Origin: Aeromonas sanarellii
GTDB taxonomy: Bacteria; Pseudomonadota; Gammaproteobacteria; Enterobacterales; Aeromonadaceae
Direction: 5' to 3'
Length of the DNA: 64,000 bases
Assembly (NCBI RefSeq): GCF_000820085.1
Contig: NZ_CDBN01000007.1
Coordinates: 54,246 to 118,245 of the forward strand
In this document: positions 15,790-25,171 of the stretch, piece after piece
Position numbering within the stretch: position 1 is the stretch's first letter
How the letters are laid out: every line of letters starts with the position of its first letter
Made by a program: the position numbers and the translations under genes
The notes under the pieces: model-generated
Databases searched by the model: none
What the model was told of the DNA's origin: nothing
Seen by the model: the letters and a program-made list of their open reading frames with translations, nothing else

Positions 15790-17169
15790 TTATCCCAGCA
15801 CCAGATTTCGGAGCCAGTGGCGCTGACGGATGCGGCGCTGCACCAGCAGCACCTTGGCGAGCTCCTCCAGCAGCACCACGGCGACCACCCAGGAGAGGTG
15901 CCAGCCGAGCAGGCTGACCGCCACCCAGGCGAGCGGCAGGCCGATGCACCACATGCCGACGATGTCGATGAAGATGCTGTAGTTCACGTCGCCCCCCGAG
16001 CGCAGCACCCCGACGATGCCCACCATGTTGAACACCTTGAGCAGCATGCCAAGGCACATGATGGCGAGTACCTGGCCCGCCTCCCCCATGAGCTCGCCGG
16101 GCAGGTTGCCGACCCACTGCAGCAGGCTGCCCTGCATCAGCCAGACCGCGATCCCCACCAGCAGGGCGCCGACGGGGGCGAGCAGCAGGAACAGCTGGGA
16201 GTGCTGCCAGGCCTCGTCATACTCCTCGGCCCCGAGCCGGTGGCCGAGCAGGGTGGAGCAGGCCACCGCCAGCCCGAAGAAGAGGGAGATGAGGATGCTC
16301 TCGAGCGTCCCCAGGGTGGTCATAATGGCCAGGGAATCCGTGCCGAGGTGGGCGTAGAGGAAGCCGTAGAGCAGCATGCCGAAGGCCCAGAGCCCGTCGT
16401 GCAGCAGCAGCGGCAGGGCGATCAGGGTGAAGCGCACCACCTCCCTGCGCTTGAAGGCCGCCAGCCAGTCCGCCAGGCGCGGCACCAGCCGGGGCTCCTG
16501 GCGCAGCACATAGACGAGCAGTAGCGCGGTCTGCAGCAGGCGCGACAGCGTGGTGCCCCAGGCCGAGCCTGCCACCCCCATGGCCTCGAAGCCGAAGTGG
16601 CCGAAGATGAGGGCATAGTTGAGGATGACGTTGGCGATGATGGCGACGATGCCGATCCGGGTCGGTGCCGCCGCGTTGCCCACGGAGCGCAGTGCCGCCT
16701 CCAGGGGCACCACCACGGCGGTGCAGAGGATAGTGGCGCCGGTGATCATCAGGAACTCGTCGGCCAGGGGGCGCAGCACGGGATCCTGGCTGGCGAAGCC
16801 CAGCACACTGCCCGGCGAGAGCACATAGATGAGGGCAAACGGCAGGCTCACCAGCAGGGCACCCACCAGGGCCAGCGCCAGGGAGCGGCGCACCCCGGCG
16901 AGATCCCCCCGGCCGTAATACTGTGCCGCCAACACCGAGACGCCGCCCGAGAGCCCCGCTATCACCAGCAGATTGAAGAAGAAGACCCGGTTACCCAAGC
17001 CGACCGCCGCCACTGCGGTGGTGCCGAGCTGGCTCACCATCATGATGTCGATGAGGCCGAGCAGGGAGAACATCATGGACTGCAGCGACACCGGCAGGGC
17101 CAGTCGCCACAGTCTGGTCATGAACTCACGATCGGTGGTTTGTTTTAAAATCGCTTGCCAATAATTCAT
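15790..17169 (-). CDS. MATE family efflux transporter
   Basis: A 459-residue, 12-TM multidrug and toxin extrusion antiporter. The N-lobe begins REFMTRLWRLALPVSLQSMMFSLLGLIDIMMVSQLGTTAVAAVG with the usual D in TM1 and GNRVFFF; the C-lobe shows the weak second repeat (LTSLGT-like MTTLGTLESILISLFFGLAVACSTLLGH). It exports cationic compounds using Na+ or H+. The ATG at 17169 has no good Shine-Dalgarno sequence, so another start is possible. Divergent from an AraC-type regulator across a 120-bp intergenic region, which makes that regulator a candidate controller. Confidence 0.88.
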   Translation of the reverse strand: MNYWQAILKQTTDREFMTRLWRLALPVSLQSMMFSLLGLIDIMMVSQLGTTAVAAVGLGNRVFFFNLLVIAGLSGGVSVLAAQYYGRGDLAGVRRSLALALVGALLVSLPFALIYVLSPGSVLGFASQDPVLRPLADEFLMITGATILCTAVVVPLEAALRSVGNAAAPTRIGIVAIIANVILNYALIFGHFGFEAMGVAGSAWGTTLSRLLQTALLLVYVLRQEPRLVPRLADWLAAFKRREVVRFTLIALPLLLHDGLWAFGMLLYGFLYAHLGTDSLAIMTTLGTLESILISLFFGLAVACSTLLGHRLGAEEYDEAWQHSQLFLLLAPVGALLVGIAVWLMQGSLLQWVGNLPGELMGEAGQVLAIMCLGMLLKVFNMVGIVGVLRSGGDVNYSIFIDIVGMWCIGLPLAWVAVSLLGWHLSWVVAVVLLEELAKVLLVQRRIRQRHWLRNLVLG

Positions 17170-17289
17170 TTATGTTAACCGGGCATGTGAAAATCAAGGT
17201 TTGTCTTGGGTATGATAGGGGAGAAAAGGGGCTGTTCCACTGTGAGCCTCTCTCGGCTTTCTTGTGCAAAACTATCCTGTTGAGGTGCT

Positions 17290-18147
17290 ATGCCATTTGT
17301 CAGCGAGTGTCTGGAAATTGCCCCGGCCTGCGAGGAGCGGATGCTGGGGCGCGAAGGTCTGCCCCTGCTCGGGGAGGCGGGGATCTTCCTGACCGGGCTC
17401 TCCCAGCTGCGGGATCACTATCTGATCCGTCGCAACAGGCCCGAATTCCACATCCTGATGGTGAGTCACGACGAGGGGGGCATGCTGCTGACCGAGGCAG
17501 GGGAGCAGCCGATCCCGGCCGGGGCCCTGGTATTCCTGCCGGCGGCCGTGCCGGGGGGGCTACGCCTCGCCGGGGAGCGCTGGCAGATCAGCTGGATCCT
17601 GCTGGACGACGTGCCGCGTTGGCACCACTTGCATCGGCTCGGCCATCGCATCTGGCAGGGGGAGGAAGGGGATCGGCTCTATCACCTGCTCAGCCTGATG
17701 CAGGGGGAGGGGGTCCGCTCGCCCCTGCAACCCCAGCTGCTGAGCCTGCTGCTGGCCCTGCTGGACCGCACCCTGCAAGGGGAGGTGCGCGGCACCCCGG
17801 AGCTGCGGCTGCAGGCGCTGTTTCGCCGGGTGGAGGCGCGCCTGGACGAGCCCTGGAGCGTGGCCCTGCTCGCCGAGCAGATGGCCTGCTCCGTGCCCCA
17901 CCTGCACCGTCTCTGTCAGCAGGCGTTCGGCATGGGCCCCATGGCCTGGCTGACCCAGCTTCGCATGAACAAGGCGCGCCAGCTGCTGCTCTACACCAAC
18001 TGGCCCCTCGGCGAGCTCGCCAGCCGGGTCGGTTACAGCGACGGAGCCAACTTCGCGAACCGCTTCCGGCGCCTGACTGGTCAGACCCCTGGGGCCTTTC
18101 GCCGCCTGGGTCGCAAACCTTTCGCAACAGACATGCAAACCCTTTGA
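17290..18147 (+). CDS. AraC family transcriptional regulator
   Basis: A 285-residue regulator. The N-terminal half (about 1-165) is a cupin-like sensing domain (REFHILMVSHDEGGMLLTEAG, IPAGALVFLPAAVPGGLRL). The C-terminal half holds two helix-turn-helix motifs of the AraC/XylS family: ALLAEQMACSVPHLHRLCQQAFGMGPMAWL and LGELASRVGYSDGANFANRFRRLTGQTPGAFR, the latter being the classical signature. The cupin domain binds an unknown small ligand. It is transcribed divergently from the MATE pump and stops 55 bp before the malic enzyme gene, so it may regulate either. Confidence 0.87.
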   Translation: MPFVSECLEIAPACEERMLGREGLPLLGEAGIFLTGLSQLRDHYLIRRNRPEFHILMVSHDEGGMLLTEAGEQPIPAGALVFLPAAVPGGLRLAGERWQISWILLDDVPRWHHLHRLGHRIWQGEEGDRLYHLLSLMQGEGVRSPLQPQLLSLLLALLDRTLQGEVRGTPELRLQALFRRVEARLDEPWSVALLAEQMACSVPHLHRLCQQAFGMGPMAWLTQLRMNKARQLLLYTNWPLGELASRVGYSDGANFANRFRRLTGQTPGAFRRLGRKPFATDMQTL

Positions 18148-18202
18148 AATTGTTGGCTCAAGCCCATAGGATCGGCGGGCCACACAGTCAAGGTACAGAT
18201 CC

Positions 18203-19897
18203 ATGTTTGAAGACAATAATCAGAAACGTCCCCTCTACATCCCCTACGCAGGCCCGGCCCTGCTGGAGACGCCCCTGCTCAACAAGGGCAGCGCCTTCAC
18301 CAGCGAAGAGCGCAGCAGCTTCAATCTGGAAGGCCTGCTGCCCCAGAACATCGAGACCATCGAAGAGCAGGCCGAGCGCGCCTACCGCCAGTTCATGGCG
18401 TTCGGCAACGACATGGACAAGCACATCTATTTGCGCAACATCCAGGATACCAACGAGACCCTGTTCTACCGCCTGCTGAACAACCACCTGACCGAGATGC
18501 TGCCGGTCATCTACACCCCGACCGTGGGCAAGGCGTGCGAGGAGTTCTCCAACATCTATCGCCGTGCCCGCGGGCTGTTCATCTCCTATCCGGACAAGGA
18601 CAGGATCGATGACATGCTGCAGAACGCCACCAAGCAGAACGTCAAGGTGATCGTGGTCACCGACGGCGAACGGATCCTGGGTCTCGGGGATCAGGGCATC
18701 GGCGGCATGGGCATTCCCATCGGCAAGCTGTCCCTCTACACCGCCTGCGGCGGCATCTCGCCCGCCTACTGCCTGCCGGTGGTGCTGGACGTGGGCACCA
18801 ACAACCAGCAGCTGCTGAACGACCCCTTCTACATGGGCTGGCGCCACCCGCGCATCTCCGGGGAGGAGTACGACGAGTTCGTCGACGCCTTCATCCAGGC
18901 GGTCAAGCGTCGCTGGCCCGACATCCTGCTGCAGTTCGAGGACTTCGCCCAGGGCAATGCCACCCCGCTGCTCAACCGCTACAAGGACGAGCTGTGCTGC
19001 TTCAACGATGACATCCAGGGCACCGCTGCCGTGACCCTCGGCAGCCTCATCGCCGCCTGCAAGGCCTCCGGCGCCAAACTCTCCGAGAAGCGGGTCGCCT
19101 TCCTCGGTGCCGGCAGCGCCGGGTGCGGCATCGCCGAGCAGATAGTGGCGCAGATGAAGGCCGAAGGGCTGACCGACGCCGAGGCGCGGGGCCGGGTCTT
19201 CATGGTCGACCGCTTCGGTCTCATCACCGACAAGATCCCCAACCAGCTCGACTTCCAGCGCAAGCTCTCCCAGCCGCTGGAGCGGATCAAGGAGTGGCCG
19301 GTGGGGGACAACATCTCCCTGCTGGAGGTGATGGAACACGGTCGCCCGGACATCCTGATCGGGGTCTCCGGTCAGCCCGGCCTCTTCACCGAGGAGGTGG
19401 TCAAGACCATGCACAAGCACTGCGCCCGCCCCATCATCTTCCCGCTCTCCAACCCCACCTCCCGAGTGGAGGCCACCCCGGCGGATCTCATCCGCTGGAC
19501 CGACGGCCAGGTGCTGGTGGCCACCGGCAGCCCGTTCGCACCGGTGGAGTACAAGGGCAAGCGCTATGTCATCGCCCAGTGCAACAACTCCTTCATCTTC
19601 CCGGGAATTGGTCTTGGCGTCATCGCCTCCGGCGCCAACCGGGTGACCGATGCCATGCTGATGTCGGCCAGCCGCGCCCTGGCGGACTGCTCGCCCCTGG
19701 TGAAGGGGGAGGAGGGCTCCCTCCTGCCGGATCTGGCTGACATCCACCGGGTCTCCCGCTACATCGCCAAGATGGTGGCCAAGACCGCCATGCTGCAGGG
19801 CAAGGCGGTGCAGACCCCGGATGATGTGATCGATCAGGCCATAGAGGCGAACTTCTGGCGTCCGGAATACCGCCGCTATCGCCGCACCTCGTTCTGA
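18203..19897 (+). CDS. maeA: NAD-dependent malic enzyme
   Basis: A 564-residue enzyme converting L-malate and NAD+ to pyruvate, CO2 and NADH. It has the full MaeA/SfcA layout: an N-terminal malic domain with [37 protein letters not shown] and [17 protein letters not shown]; the NAD-binding domain with [14 protein letters not shown] near residue 300; and the C-terminal [18 protein letters not shown]. The length equals E. coli MaeA (565 aa). The start is the ATG at 18203 after AAGGTACAG. It is monocistronic and ends in a hairpin terminator shared with the convergent ompA gene. Confidence 0.95.
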   Translation: MFEDNNQKRPLYIPYAGPALLETPLLNKGSAFTSEERSSFNLEGLLPQNIETIEEQAERAYRQFMAFGNDMDKHIYLRNIQDTNETLFYRLLNNHLTEMLPVIYTPTVGKACEEFSNIYRRARGLFISYPDKDRIDDMLQNATKQNVKVIVVTDGERILGLGDQGIGGMGIPIGKLSLYTACGGISPAYCLPVVLDVGTNNQQLLNDPFYMGWRHPRISGEEYDEFVDAFIQAVKRRWPDILLQFEDFAQGNATPLLNRYKDELCCFNDDIQGTAAVTLGSLIAACKASGAKLSEKRVAFLGAGSAGCGIAEQIVAQMKAEGLTDAEARGRVFMVDRFGLITDKIPNQLDFQRKLSQPLERIKEWPVGDNISLLEVMEHGRPDILIGVSGQPGLFTEEVVKTMHKHCARPIIFPLSNPTSRVEATPADLIRWTDGQVLVATGSPFAPVEYKGKRYVIAQCNNSFIFPGIGLGVIASGANRVTDAMLMSASRALADCSPLVKGEEGSLLPDLADIHRVSRYIAKMVAKTAMLQGKAVQTPDDVIDQAIEANFWRPEYRRYRRTSF

Positions 19898-19920
19898 CCG
19901 GGGGAGCCACCGAAAAACAG

Positions 19921-19946
19921 AAGGGATGCATCAGCATCCCTTTTTT
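19921..19946. terminator. Bidirectional rho-independent terminator
   Basis: A 9-bp stem AAGGGATGC/GCATCCCTT with loop ATCA and a six-T run on the plus strand, between convergent maeA and the first ompA paralogue. The minus-strand side has CTGTTTTT. Confidence 0.85.
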
Positions 19947-19969
19947 GTGCACGGTGGCCGAGGGAGGGG

Positions 19970-21067
19970 TTATTGGGCCGGCTGCTCGGCGGCCGGCTCG
20001 GTGACGGCTTCTTCAGGGGCGGGTTCGGCAGCAGGTTCGGCGACCGGCACGGACTGCACGCCGGTGACTCGCACCTCGACCCGGCGATCCGGGGCCAGGC
20101 AGTCGATGAGGGCGGCCCTGGCCTTGACGGCATCACACTGGGTGCCGGTGACCGGGTTGCTCTCGCCATTGCCCTGGATGCTGACCTTGTCGGCAGGCAG
20201 GCCCTTGCCGATGAGGAAATCGGCCACGGTGCGCGCACGGGCTTCGGACAGCGCCTGGTTGTTGGCGTCGGAGCCGATGCGGTCGGTATAGCCCATCACC
20301 AGGGCGTTGCCGTCCTTGGGTTTGACGTCGACGATCTGCTGGTAGAGATCGTCCAGGGCGGCCATGCCTTCCGGCTTGAGCTCCGCCTTGCCGAAGGCAA
20401 ACAGCACGTCAGAGCTCAGGTTGAAGGTCTGATCCACCGGTTCGGGGGCCGGCGGCGGGGCCACCACCATGGGGGCCGCCACCGGCACGGCGGCGACGGT
20501 GCGGTTGGGGTGCAGCACCAGCTCTATGGTGGCGGTGCTGATGTCGCTAACCCAGCGCTGGGTACCGCTGCCCACCTTGTCGTTGTCCGAGTCATCTCCC
20601 ACCCGCACCATGTAGCGATAGCGGGCCTGGATGTCGATCCAGTCGTGCAGCCTGGCGGTCATGCCGAGTCCGGCCAGCGGCGCCAGGTTGTCCTCGCTGC
20701 CGTTGATGGACTTGACGCTGTAGAGGTAGCCACCACCCTCGGCAAACACCGAGAAGATGTCGTTCAATGGCAGGCGGCCCAGGATCGACAGGGTCGCCCC
20801 CTGGTTGCTGAATTCGTGACCATTGACGTCCCAGTCCCCGCCCGAGAGATAACCCAGTTCGGCCCCCAGGTTTTCGGTGAAGTTGTAGCCGGCGAAGGCG
20901 TTGTACGCGGTGTCATCGTTGCTGACATCCTTGCTGAAGTCATCGAGATCATGGGCCCATGCCCAGCCTGCCCCCGCGCCTATATACCAGTCATGAACAG
21001 GTGCCGCCTGTGCCGCTCCCGTCGCCAATACCAGTGCAATCCATACCGGTTTCAGTCTAATGTTCAT
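19970..21067 (-). CDS. OmpA family outer-membrane porin, paralogue 3 with Ala/Glu/Pro tail
   Basis: A 365-residue outer-membrane protein. It has a signal peptide (about residues 1-21, ending AAQA), an eight-stranded OmpA beta-barrel (about 25-190) with DWYIGAGAGWAWAHDLD and the aromatic-rich hairpins, a proline-rich hinge (APPPAPEPVD), and a C-terminal OmpA/MotB peptidoglycan-binding domain with GYTDRIGSDANNQALSEARA. The barrel is more divergent than the two neighbours, and the protein ends in about 26 residues rich in A, E and P that the neighbours lack. It is the last of three same-strand ompA copies, with its own ribosome-binding site (GAGGAAACGCG). Confidence 0.9.
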   Translation of the reverse strand: MNIRLKPVWIALVLATGAAQAAPVHDWYIGAGAGWAWAHDLDDFSKDVSNDDTAYNAFAGYNFTENLGAELGYLSGGDWDVNGHEFSNQGATLSILGRLPLNDIFSVFAEGGGYLYSVKSINGSEDNLAPLAGLGMTARLHDWIDIQARYRYMVRVGDDSDNDKVGSGTQRWVSDISTATIELVLHPNRTVAAVPVAAPMVVAPPPAPEPVDQTFNLSSDVLFAFGKAELKPEGMAALDDLYQQIVDVKPKDGNALVMGYTDRIGSDANNQALSEARARTVADFLIGKGLPADKVSIQGNGESNPVTGTQCDAVKARAALIDCLAPDRRVEVRVTGVQSVPVAEPAAEPAPEEAVTEPAAEQPAQ

Positions 21068-21248
21068 CGCGTTTCCTCGTCGATGTTGGGTGTTATAGGG
21101 CTCCCAGCCCTTTGTTATGTATAACCAACATTATGTATAGGCCATATGAGACGTTTAACCACTTAAGTGGCGACCCCGTATGGAAAATCTGTGAGGAAGG
21201 TGACAACTGGTTCGCCCCAGAACGGGGGTGGGAAGGGCAGGCTGATGA

Positions 21249-21274
21249 ATAAAAAAGGGGCCGAGTGGCCCCTT
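21249..21274 (-). terminator. Rho-independent terminator after ompA paralogue 2
   Basis: On the minus strand AAGGGGCC-ACTC-GGCCCCTT is followed by TTTTTTA. The arms are 21255-21262 and 21267-21274, with the T-run at 21254-21249. This makes each ompA copy its own transcription unit. Confidence 0.85.
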
Positions 21275-21295
21275 GTTTGGTTGCGGGTTGCCCGC

Positions 21296-22297
21296 TTACT
21301 GCTGGACTTCCTGCACGCCGGTGACGCGCACTTCGACGCGGCGATCCGGCGCCAGGCAGGAGATCAGCTGGTTCTTGCCCTTGACGCCGTCACACTGGGT
21401 GCCGGTGACCGGGTTGGCTTCACCACGGCCCTCGATGGAGACCTTGCCCGCCGGCAGACCCTTGCCGACCAGGAAGTCGGCCACGGTGCGTGCACGGGCT
21501 TCGGACAGCTTCAGGTTATAGGCGTCGGAGCCGATGCGGTCGGTGTAACCCACCACCACGGCGCTGCCGTCTTTCGGCTGGACGTCGACGATCTGCTGAT
21601 ACAGGGTGTTGAGCGCCGCGGTTCCTTCCGGCTTCAGGGTGGACTTGCCGAAGGCAAACAGCACGTCTGAGCTCAGGGCGAAGCTCTTGTCGACCATGAC
21701 GGGCTCGGGAGCCGGCTCGGGAGCCGGTGCGGCCACAGGTGCGACATAGGCTTTGCGGTTCGGGTGCATCACCAGCTCCAGGGAGGCGACGCTCATGTCG
21801 GTCTTCCAGGTCTTCTGATCGTCGCCCAGATCCCAGATGTAGCGATAGCGAGCCTGCAGATCGAGCAGATCGGTGAGCTTGGCGCTCAGGCCCAGACCGG
21901 CCAGCGGCGAGGTGCCGTTGTCGCTGTCACCGTTGCCGTTGACGTGGTTGAAGTAGGCACCGCCTTCGGCGAACACGGAGAAGATGTCGTTCATGGGCAG
22001 GCGGGCGATACCGGACAGGGTCCCACCCTGGGTCTTGAAGTCGACGCCGTCGACGCCACCCTTGCCGGCATAGAGATAGCCCAGCTCGGCGGCAAAGTTT
22101 TCGGTGAAGTTGTAGCCGCCGAACAGGGAGATCGCGGTGGCGTCCTTGTCGGCATCCAGGCCGAAGGAGTCCAGGTCGTGGCCATATGCCCAACCTGCCC
22201 CCATGCCTGTGTACCAGTCGTCAGCCGCCTGGGCCGTGGTGGTTCCCATGGCTGCAATAGCCAGAGCAATCAGGGTTGGTGCCATTTTCATTTTCAT
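21296..22297 (-). CDS. ompA: OmpA family outer-membrane porin, paralogue 2
   Basis: A 333-residue OmpA. The frame opens at 22342, but the ATG at 22297 (MKMKMAPTLIALAIAAMGTT) starts the signal peptide, cleaved after TAQA. The barrel begins ADDWYTGMGAGWAYGHDLDS, with FGGYNFTENFAAELGYLY. An Ala/Pro-rich linker (APVAAPAPEPAPEPV) leads to the peptidoglycan-binding domain with GYTDRIGSDAYNLKLSEARA and the C-terminal disulfide pair. In Aeromonas OmpA proteins are abundant porins and adhesins/phage receptors. Flanked by its own terminator and a 400-bp upstream region with a CCGTGA-N5-TCACGG palindrome. Confidence 0.92.
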   Translation of the reverse strand: MKMKMAPTLIALAIAAMGTTTAQAADDWYTGMGAGWAYGHDLDSFGLDADKDATAISLFGGYNFTENFAAELGYLYAGKGGVDGVDFKTQGGTLSGIARLPMNDIFSVFAEGGAYFNHVNGNGDSDNGTSPLAGLGLSAKLTDLLDLQARYRYIWDLGDDQKTWKTDMSVASLELVMHPNRKAYVAPVAAPAPEPAPEPVMVDKSFALSSDVLFAFGKSTLKPEGTAALNTLYQQIVDVQPKDGSAVVVGYTDRIGSDAYNLKLSEARARTVADFLVGKGLPAGKVSIEGRGEANPVTGTQCDGVKGKNQLISCLAPDRRVEVRVTGVQEVQQ

Positions 22298-22383
22298 CGT
22301 TTTATCCTCGTTGAGTTGCCGTGCTAAGGGCGTACTGCGCACTCTTTGTTATACCGGTCGCAGATGACACTTCATGTGCGACA

Positions 22384-22400
22384 CCGTGAACGCGTCACGG
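22384..22400. promoter_or_regulatory. Palindrome upstream of ompA paralogue 2
   Basis: CCGTGA-ACGCG-TCACGG is a perfect 6-5-6 inverted repeat, 87-103 bp upstream of the ompA ATG at 22297. It resembles a dimeric regulator site, but no specific regulator is recognised. The rest of 22401-22655 is non-coding by eye. Confidence 0.35.
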
Positions 22401-22658
22401 ACGGCTTGAATAAAAAAATGGATGGTAACCTGGATTCTCATGAAGCTTATTCTCCATGGACAACGCACCGGGCATTCAGCACTTTTAATAGTTCATCCAA
22501 TGTCTTACAAGCGCAGCTACTGTATTCTTTTGAATCAGCTTGATCAAGTTTCCGGTCAGATATGCAGCGCTGGCGCCGGTACCATGGGGCTACCGCCAGA
22601 GTGGGAAGAGGGGGAGAGGTGAGACAGGAGATGTCGCCGGGGAAAACGCCAGACAAGC

Positions 22659-22686
22659 AAAAGGGGATGCCGTGGCATCCCCTTTT
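22659..22686 (-). terminator. Rho-independent terminator after ompA paralogue 1
   Basis: A 13-bp stem AAAAGGGGATGCC/GGCATCCCCTTTT just after the stop of the gene ending at 22710. On the minus strand it is followed by a TTTTGCTTG tract. Confidence 0.8.
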
Positions 22687-22709
22687 CGCATTATCTGAGC
22701 GAGGTCAGA

Positions 22710-23729
22710 TTACTGCTGAACTTCCTGTACGCCGGATACGCGTACTTCTACGCGACGGTCCGGAGCCAGGCAGGAGATCAGCTGAGCCTTGGCCTTGACG
22801 CCGTCACACTTGGTGCCGGTGACAGGGTTGGCTTCGCCACGACCTTCGATGGCAACCTTGCTGGCAGCCATACCCTTGCTGACCAGGAAGTTGGCAACGG
22901 TACGGGCACGGGCTTCAGACAGCTTCTGGTTGTAAGCGTCGGAACCGATGCGGTCGGTGTAACCAACGACAACGGCGTTGCCGTCTTTCGGCTGGAACTC
23001 AACGATCTGCTGGTACAGGGCGTTCAGGGCTTCCACGCCTTCGGCCTTCAGGCTGTCTTTGCCAAAGGCAAACAGCACGTCGGAGTTCAGGGCGAAGTTC
23101 TTCTCAACGATTTGCGGAGCAGGAGCCGGAGCTTCTTCAACAACCGGAGCCGGAGCCGGCGCTACGTAGGAAGTGCGGAACGGGTGGTAAACGGCTTCCA
23201 GGGTCGCAACGCTCTGGTTGGACTTGTAGCGTACGTCGTCGGCGTGCAGGTCAGCCACGTCCCACATGTAGCGGTAACGAGCTTGCAGGTCCAGCGCGTC
23301 GTTGACCTTGTAGGTCACACCGACACCGGCCAGCGGGGATACCTTGGTATCGCTGGTGCCCAGACCGTCGGTGTGGCCCCAGTAGGCGCCAGCTTCACCG
23401 AACAGGGAGAAATCGTTGCCCAGCGGCAGACGAGCGATACCGGACAGGGTGGCACCCTGGCTCTCGTAACGGTTGCCGTTGGTGTTGCCACGGCCGGTGT
23501 ATTGGTAGCCCAGCTCGGAACCGAAGTATTCGTTGAAGTTGTAACCAACGAAGGCATTGGCAGCAGCCGCGTCTTCTTCACCAGCGTTCACGCCTTCGAT
23601 CTTGTTCAGACCGTTGAAGTGAGTCGCACCAACACCGGCACCGAAGTAGATGTCGTCAGCGGCGTGCGCTGCAGTTGCACCCATGGCAGCCATGGCGATG
23701 GCGATCAGGGAAGGAGCCATTTTCATCAT
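22710..23729 (-). CDS. ompA: OmpA family outer-membrane porin, paralogue 1
   Basis: A 339-residue OmpA with a signal peptide (MMKMAPSLIAIAMAAMGATA, cleavage after AHA). The eight-strand barrel (ADDIYFGAGVGATHFNGLN..., NAFVGYNFNEYFGSELGYQY) is followed by a proline-rich hinge and the peptidoglycan-binding domain (ALNSDVLFAFGKDSLKAEGV, GYTDRIGSDAYNQKLSEARA). The frame opens at 23870, but the upstream 47 residues do not look like a signal peptide; the ATG at 23729 has GAGGA 7 bases before it. Codons are more biased (GTT, AAC, CTG, few rare codons) than in the other two copies, suggesting this is the highly expressed one. Confidence 0.93.
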   Translation of the reverse strand: MMKMAPSLIAIAMAAMGATAAHAADDIYFGAGVGATHFNGLNKIEGVNAGEEDAAAANAFVGYNFNEYFGSELGYQYTGRGNTNGNRYESQGATLSGIARLPLGNDFSLFGEAGAYWGHTDGLGTSDTKVSPLAGVGVTYKVNDALDLQARYRYMWDVADLHADDVRYKSNQSVATLEAVYHPFRTSYVAPAPAPVVEEAPAPAPQIVEKNFALNSDVLFAFGKDSLKAEGVEALNALYQQIVEFQPKDGNAVVVGYTDRIGSDAYNQKLSEARARTVANFLVSKGMAASKVAIEGRGEANPVTGTKCDGVKAKAQLISCLAPDRRVEVRVSGVQEVQQ

Positions 23730-24037
23730 AAAATAATCCTCGTTGAGATGGCACGTTGTCCACGTGCTTCGCACTTTGTAATTTATGTAAGCTGCTGGCT
23801 CTGTCGACCAACGACCGTTGGCGCGAACAGGGATCCTAGATCCATCCAGGAGGCACGCATCTGGGTGCACAAGTGAGCGGGTTGCACTGTCGACAATGCA
23901 CGAACTCCGCCACGAACAGCCGATGTCATTCCGATGACGTGGCGCACTTTATGCCCATTTCAAAACATGATCAAGCTCACAGATAACCCATGGGGCAAAT
24001 TGTGTCGTATGGATAACTGGCTGTTTCTTCGAATTTA
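23730..24037. other. Promoter region of ompA paralogue 1, no gene seen
   Basis: About 300 non-coding bases between the ompA start and the next minus-strand gene. A half-conserved CRP-like motif, CATGA-N6-TCACA, lies at 23966-23981; only the right half is perfect. The composition is AT-richer towards 24000. No other feature is recognised. Confidence 0.35.
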
Positions 24038-24631
24038 TTAGTGATCCAAGTAGGCGCGGTGCAGTTTTTTCTCAAGCTTCATATAGGCCTGAGCCCAGGC
24101 GTGCTGCGGGCTTGCGCCTGCCACCCTGGCCGAGAAGACCGCGAGATAATCGGCCTCGGTTGCTTCGCATAGCAAGGGGGTGAAGCTGAGCAAGAAATGG
24201 CGGGCGAGATAGGGGTCGAGGGGCCAGATATTGAGGATGGCCCGCGCCACAGGCTGAACGGCGGCTGAACAGATGAAATGGAGGTGACCGGCAGCCAGCC
24301 AGGCTTCCATCTCGTGCAGACCCAGCTCGGGCACTATGCCGCCATCCCCTTTGGCCTTCGCGAGCGCCATCCGGTTACCATTTTCCAGCCTCAGGGTGCC
24401 ATCTTCCTGCAGGACTCCGTCGTGGCTGCGCAGCCCCGACGTCGCCGGGCATTCGAGATAGAGGCTGCACTTGTCCGAGAGGGCCGCCAGCACGGTGGCC
24501 GCGTCGTGCTGCATGGCCGCGGGCAGCCAGAATGCCTCGGCCCGGGTCTGCTGGCCCTGGCTGAGTTGACGGGGGAGGGATGCGGGATCCGAATCCGGGT
24601 GGAGACGGGAGATGATGCCGGGAAATGCCAT
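24038..24631 (-). CDS. Hypothetical protein (197 aa)
   Basis: A 197-residue cytoplasmic protein I do not recognise. It starts MAFPGIISRLHPDSDPASLP at the ATG 24631, with AAGAGAG upstream; the frame is open to 24739, but that extension looks non-coding. Residues 20-80 contain SQGQQTRAEAFWLPAAMQHDAATVLAALSD. A middle segment GVLQEDGTLRLENGNRMALAKAKGD may form beta strands. The C-terminal half is helical and hydrophobic (PVARAILNIWPLDPYLARHFLLSFTPLLCEATEADYLAVF) with a basic end (YMKLEKKLHRAYLDH). There is no signal peptide. It is flanked by ompA and a small HTH gene, neither of which suggests a role. Confidence 0.65.
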   Translation of the reverse strand: MAFPGIISRLHPDSDPASLPRQLSQGQQTRAEAFWLPAAMQHDAATVLAALSDKCSLYLECPATSGLRSHDGVLQEDGTLRLENGNRMALAKAKGDGGIVPELGLHEMEAWLAAGHLHFICSAAVQPVARAILNIWPLDPYLARHFLLSFTPLLCEATEADYLAVFSARVAGASPQHAWAQAYMKLEKKLHRAYLDH

Positions 24632-24888
24632 GCTGATGACTCTCTTGGAAATAATCGGCGAATTATACGAGCGATGGCCGGGCAACCGGAAAGGTTTCTT
24701 TTCGAGACTGTTTACCTGAAGCGGCTCTGCGATTACCATCCCCGAGGTTTGTTAGGGTTGTCGTCGAAAGACGCTGATTATAGATAGAGGCTCGACCATA
24801 ACGAGTCCGTTCAAAACTGATACACTTGACTACGAGTCGTCGCGAAAAATAAAGGTGGAGTCAATCCGCCGAACGGAGTATGGAACAC

Positions 24889-25155
24889 ATGAATTCAAAT
24901 ATCGTAACTGTTGGCAAGAAGATCCGTCAGATCCGCGAAGCGGTAGGCCTGAGCCGTCCCAAGTTTGCCGATCTGCTGGGCGTCCCCCCAACCACCCTGA
25001 AGAACTATGAACTGGGTTACCGTGAAGTCGGAGGCGCCTTCCTGGTCGCCCTGGCTCATCACCCGGATCTGCACAAGTTCACCCTCTGGCTGCTGGCCGA
25101 CAAGAAAGTCGCCGAAATCGGCCAGATCGGTCCGGACGATATTGCCAAGGCTTGA
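24889..25155 (+). CDS. Small XRE-like helix-turn-helix protein
   Basis: An 88-residue DNA-binding protein. Residues 8-65 form a Cro/C1-type helix-turn-helix: VGKKIRQIREAVGLSRPKFA, DLLGVPPTTLKNYELGYREV, with the recognition helix around PPTTLKNYE. The C-terminal part (HPDLHKFTLWLLADKKVAEI) is probably a dimerisation helix. Two ATGs are possible (24880, 24889); only the second has a usable GGAG at the right distance. It stands alone between the unknown protein and an NSS transporter. No toxin or phage gene lies beside it, so it is more likely a stable chromosomal regulator than a phage remnant. It ends in a very strong terminator. Confidence 0.8.
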   Translation: MNSNIVTVGKKIRQIREAVGLSRPKFADLLGVPPTTLKNYELGYREVGGAFLVALAHHPDLHKFTLWLLADKKVAEIGQIGPDDIAKA

Positions 25156-25171
25156 TGGCCTGAGCCTTGAT

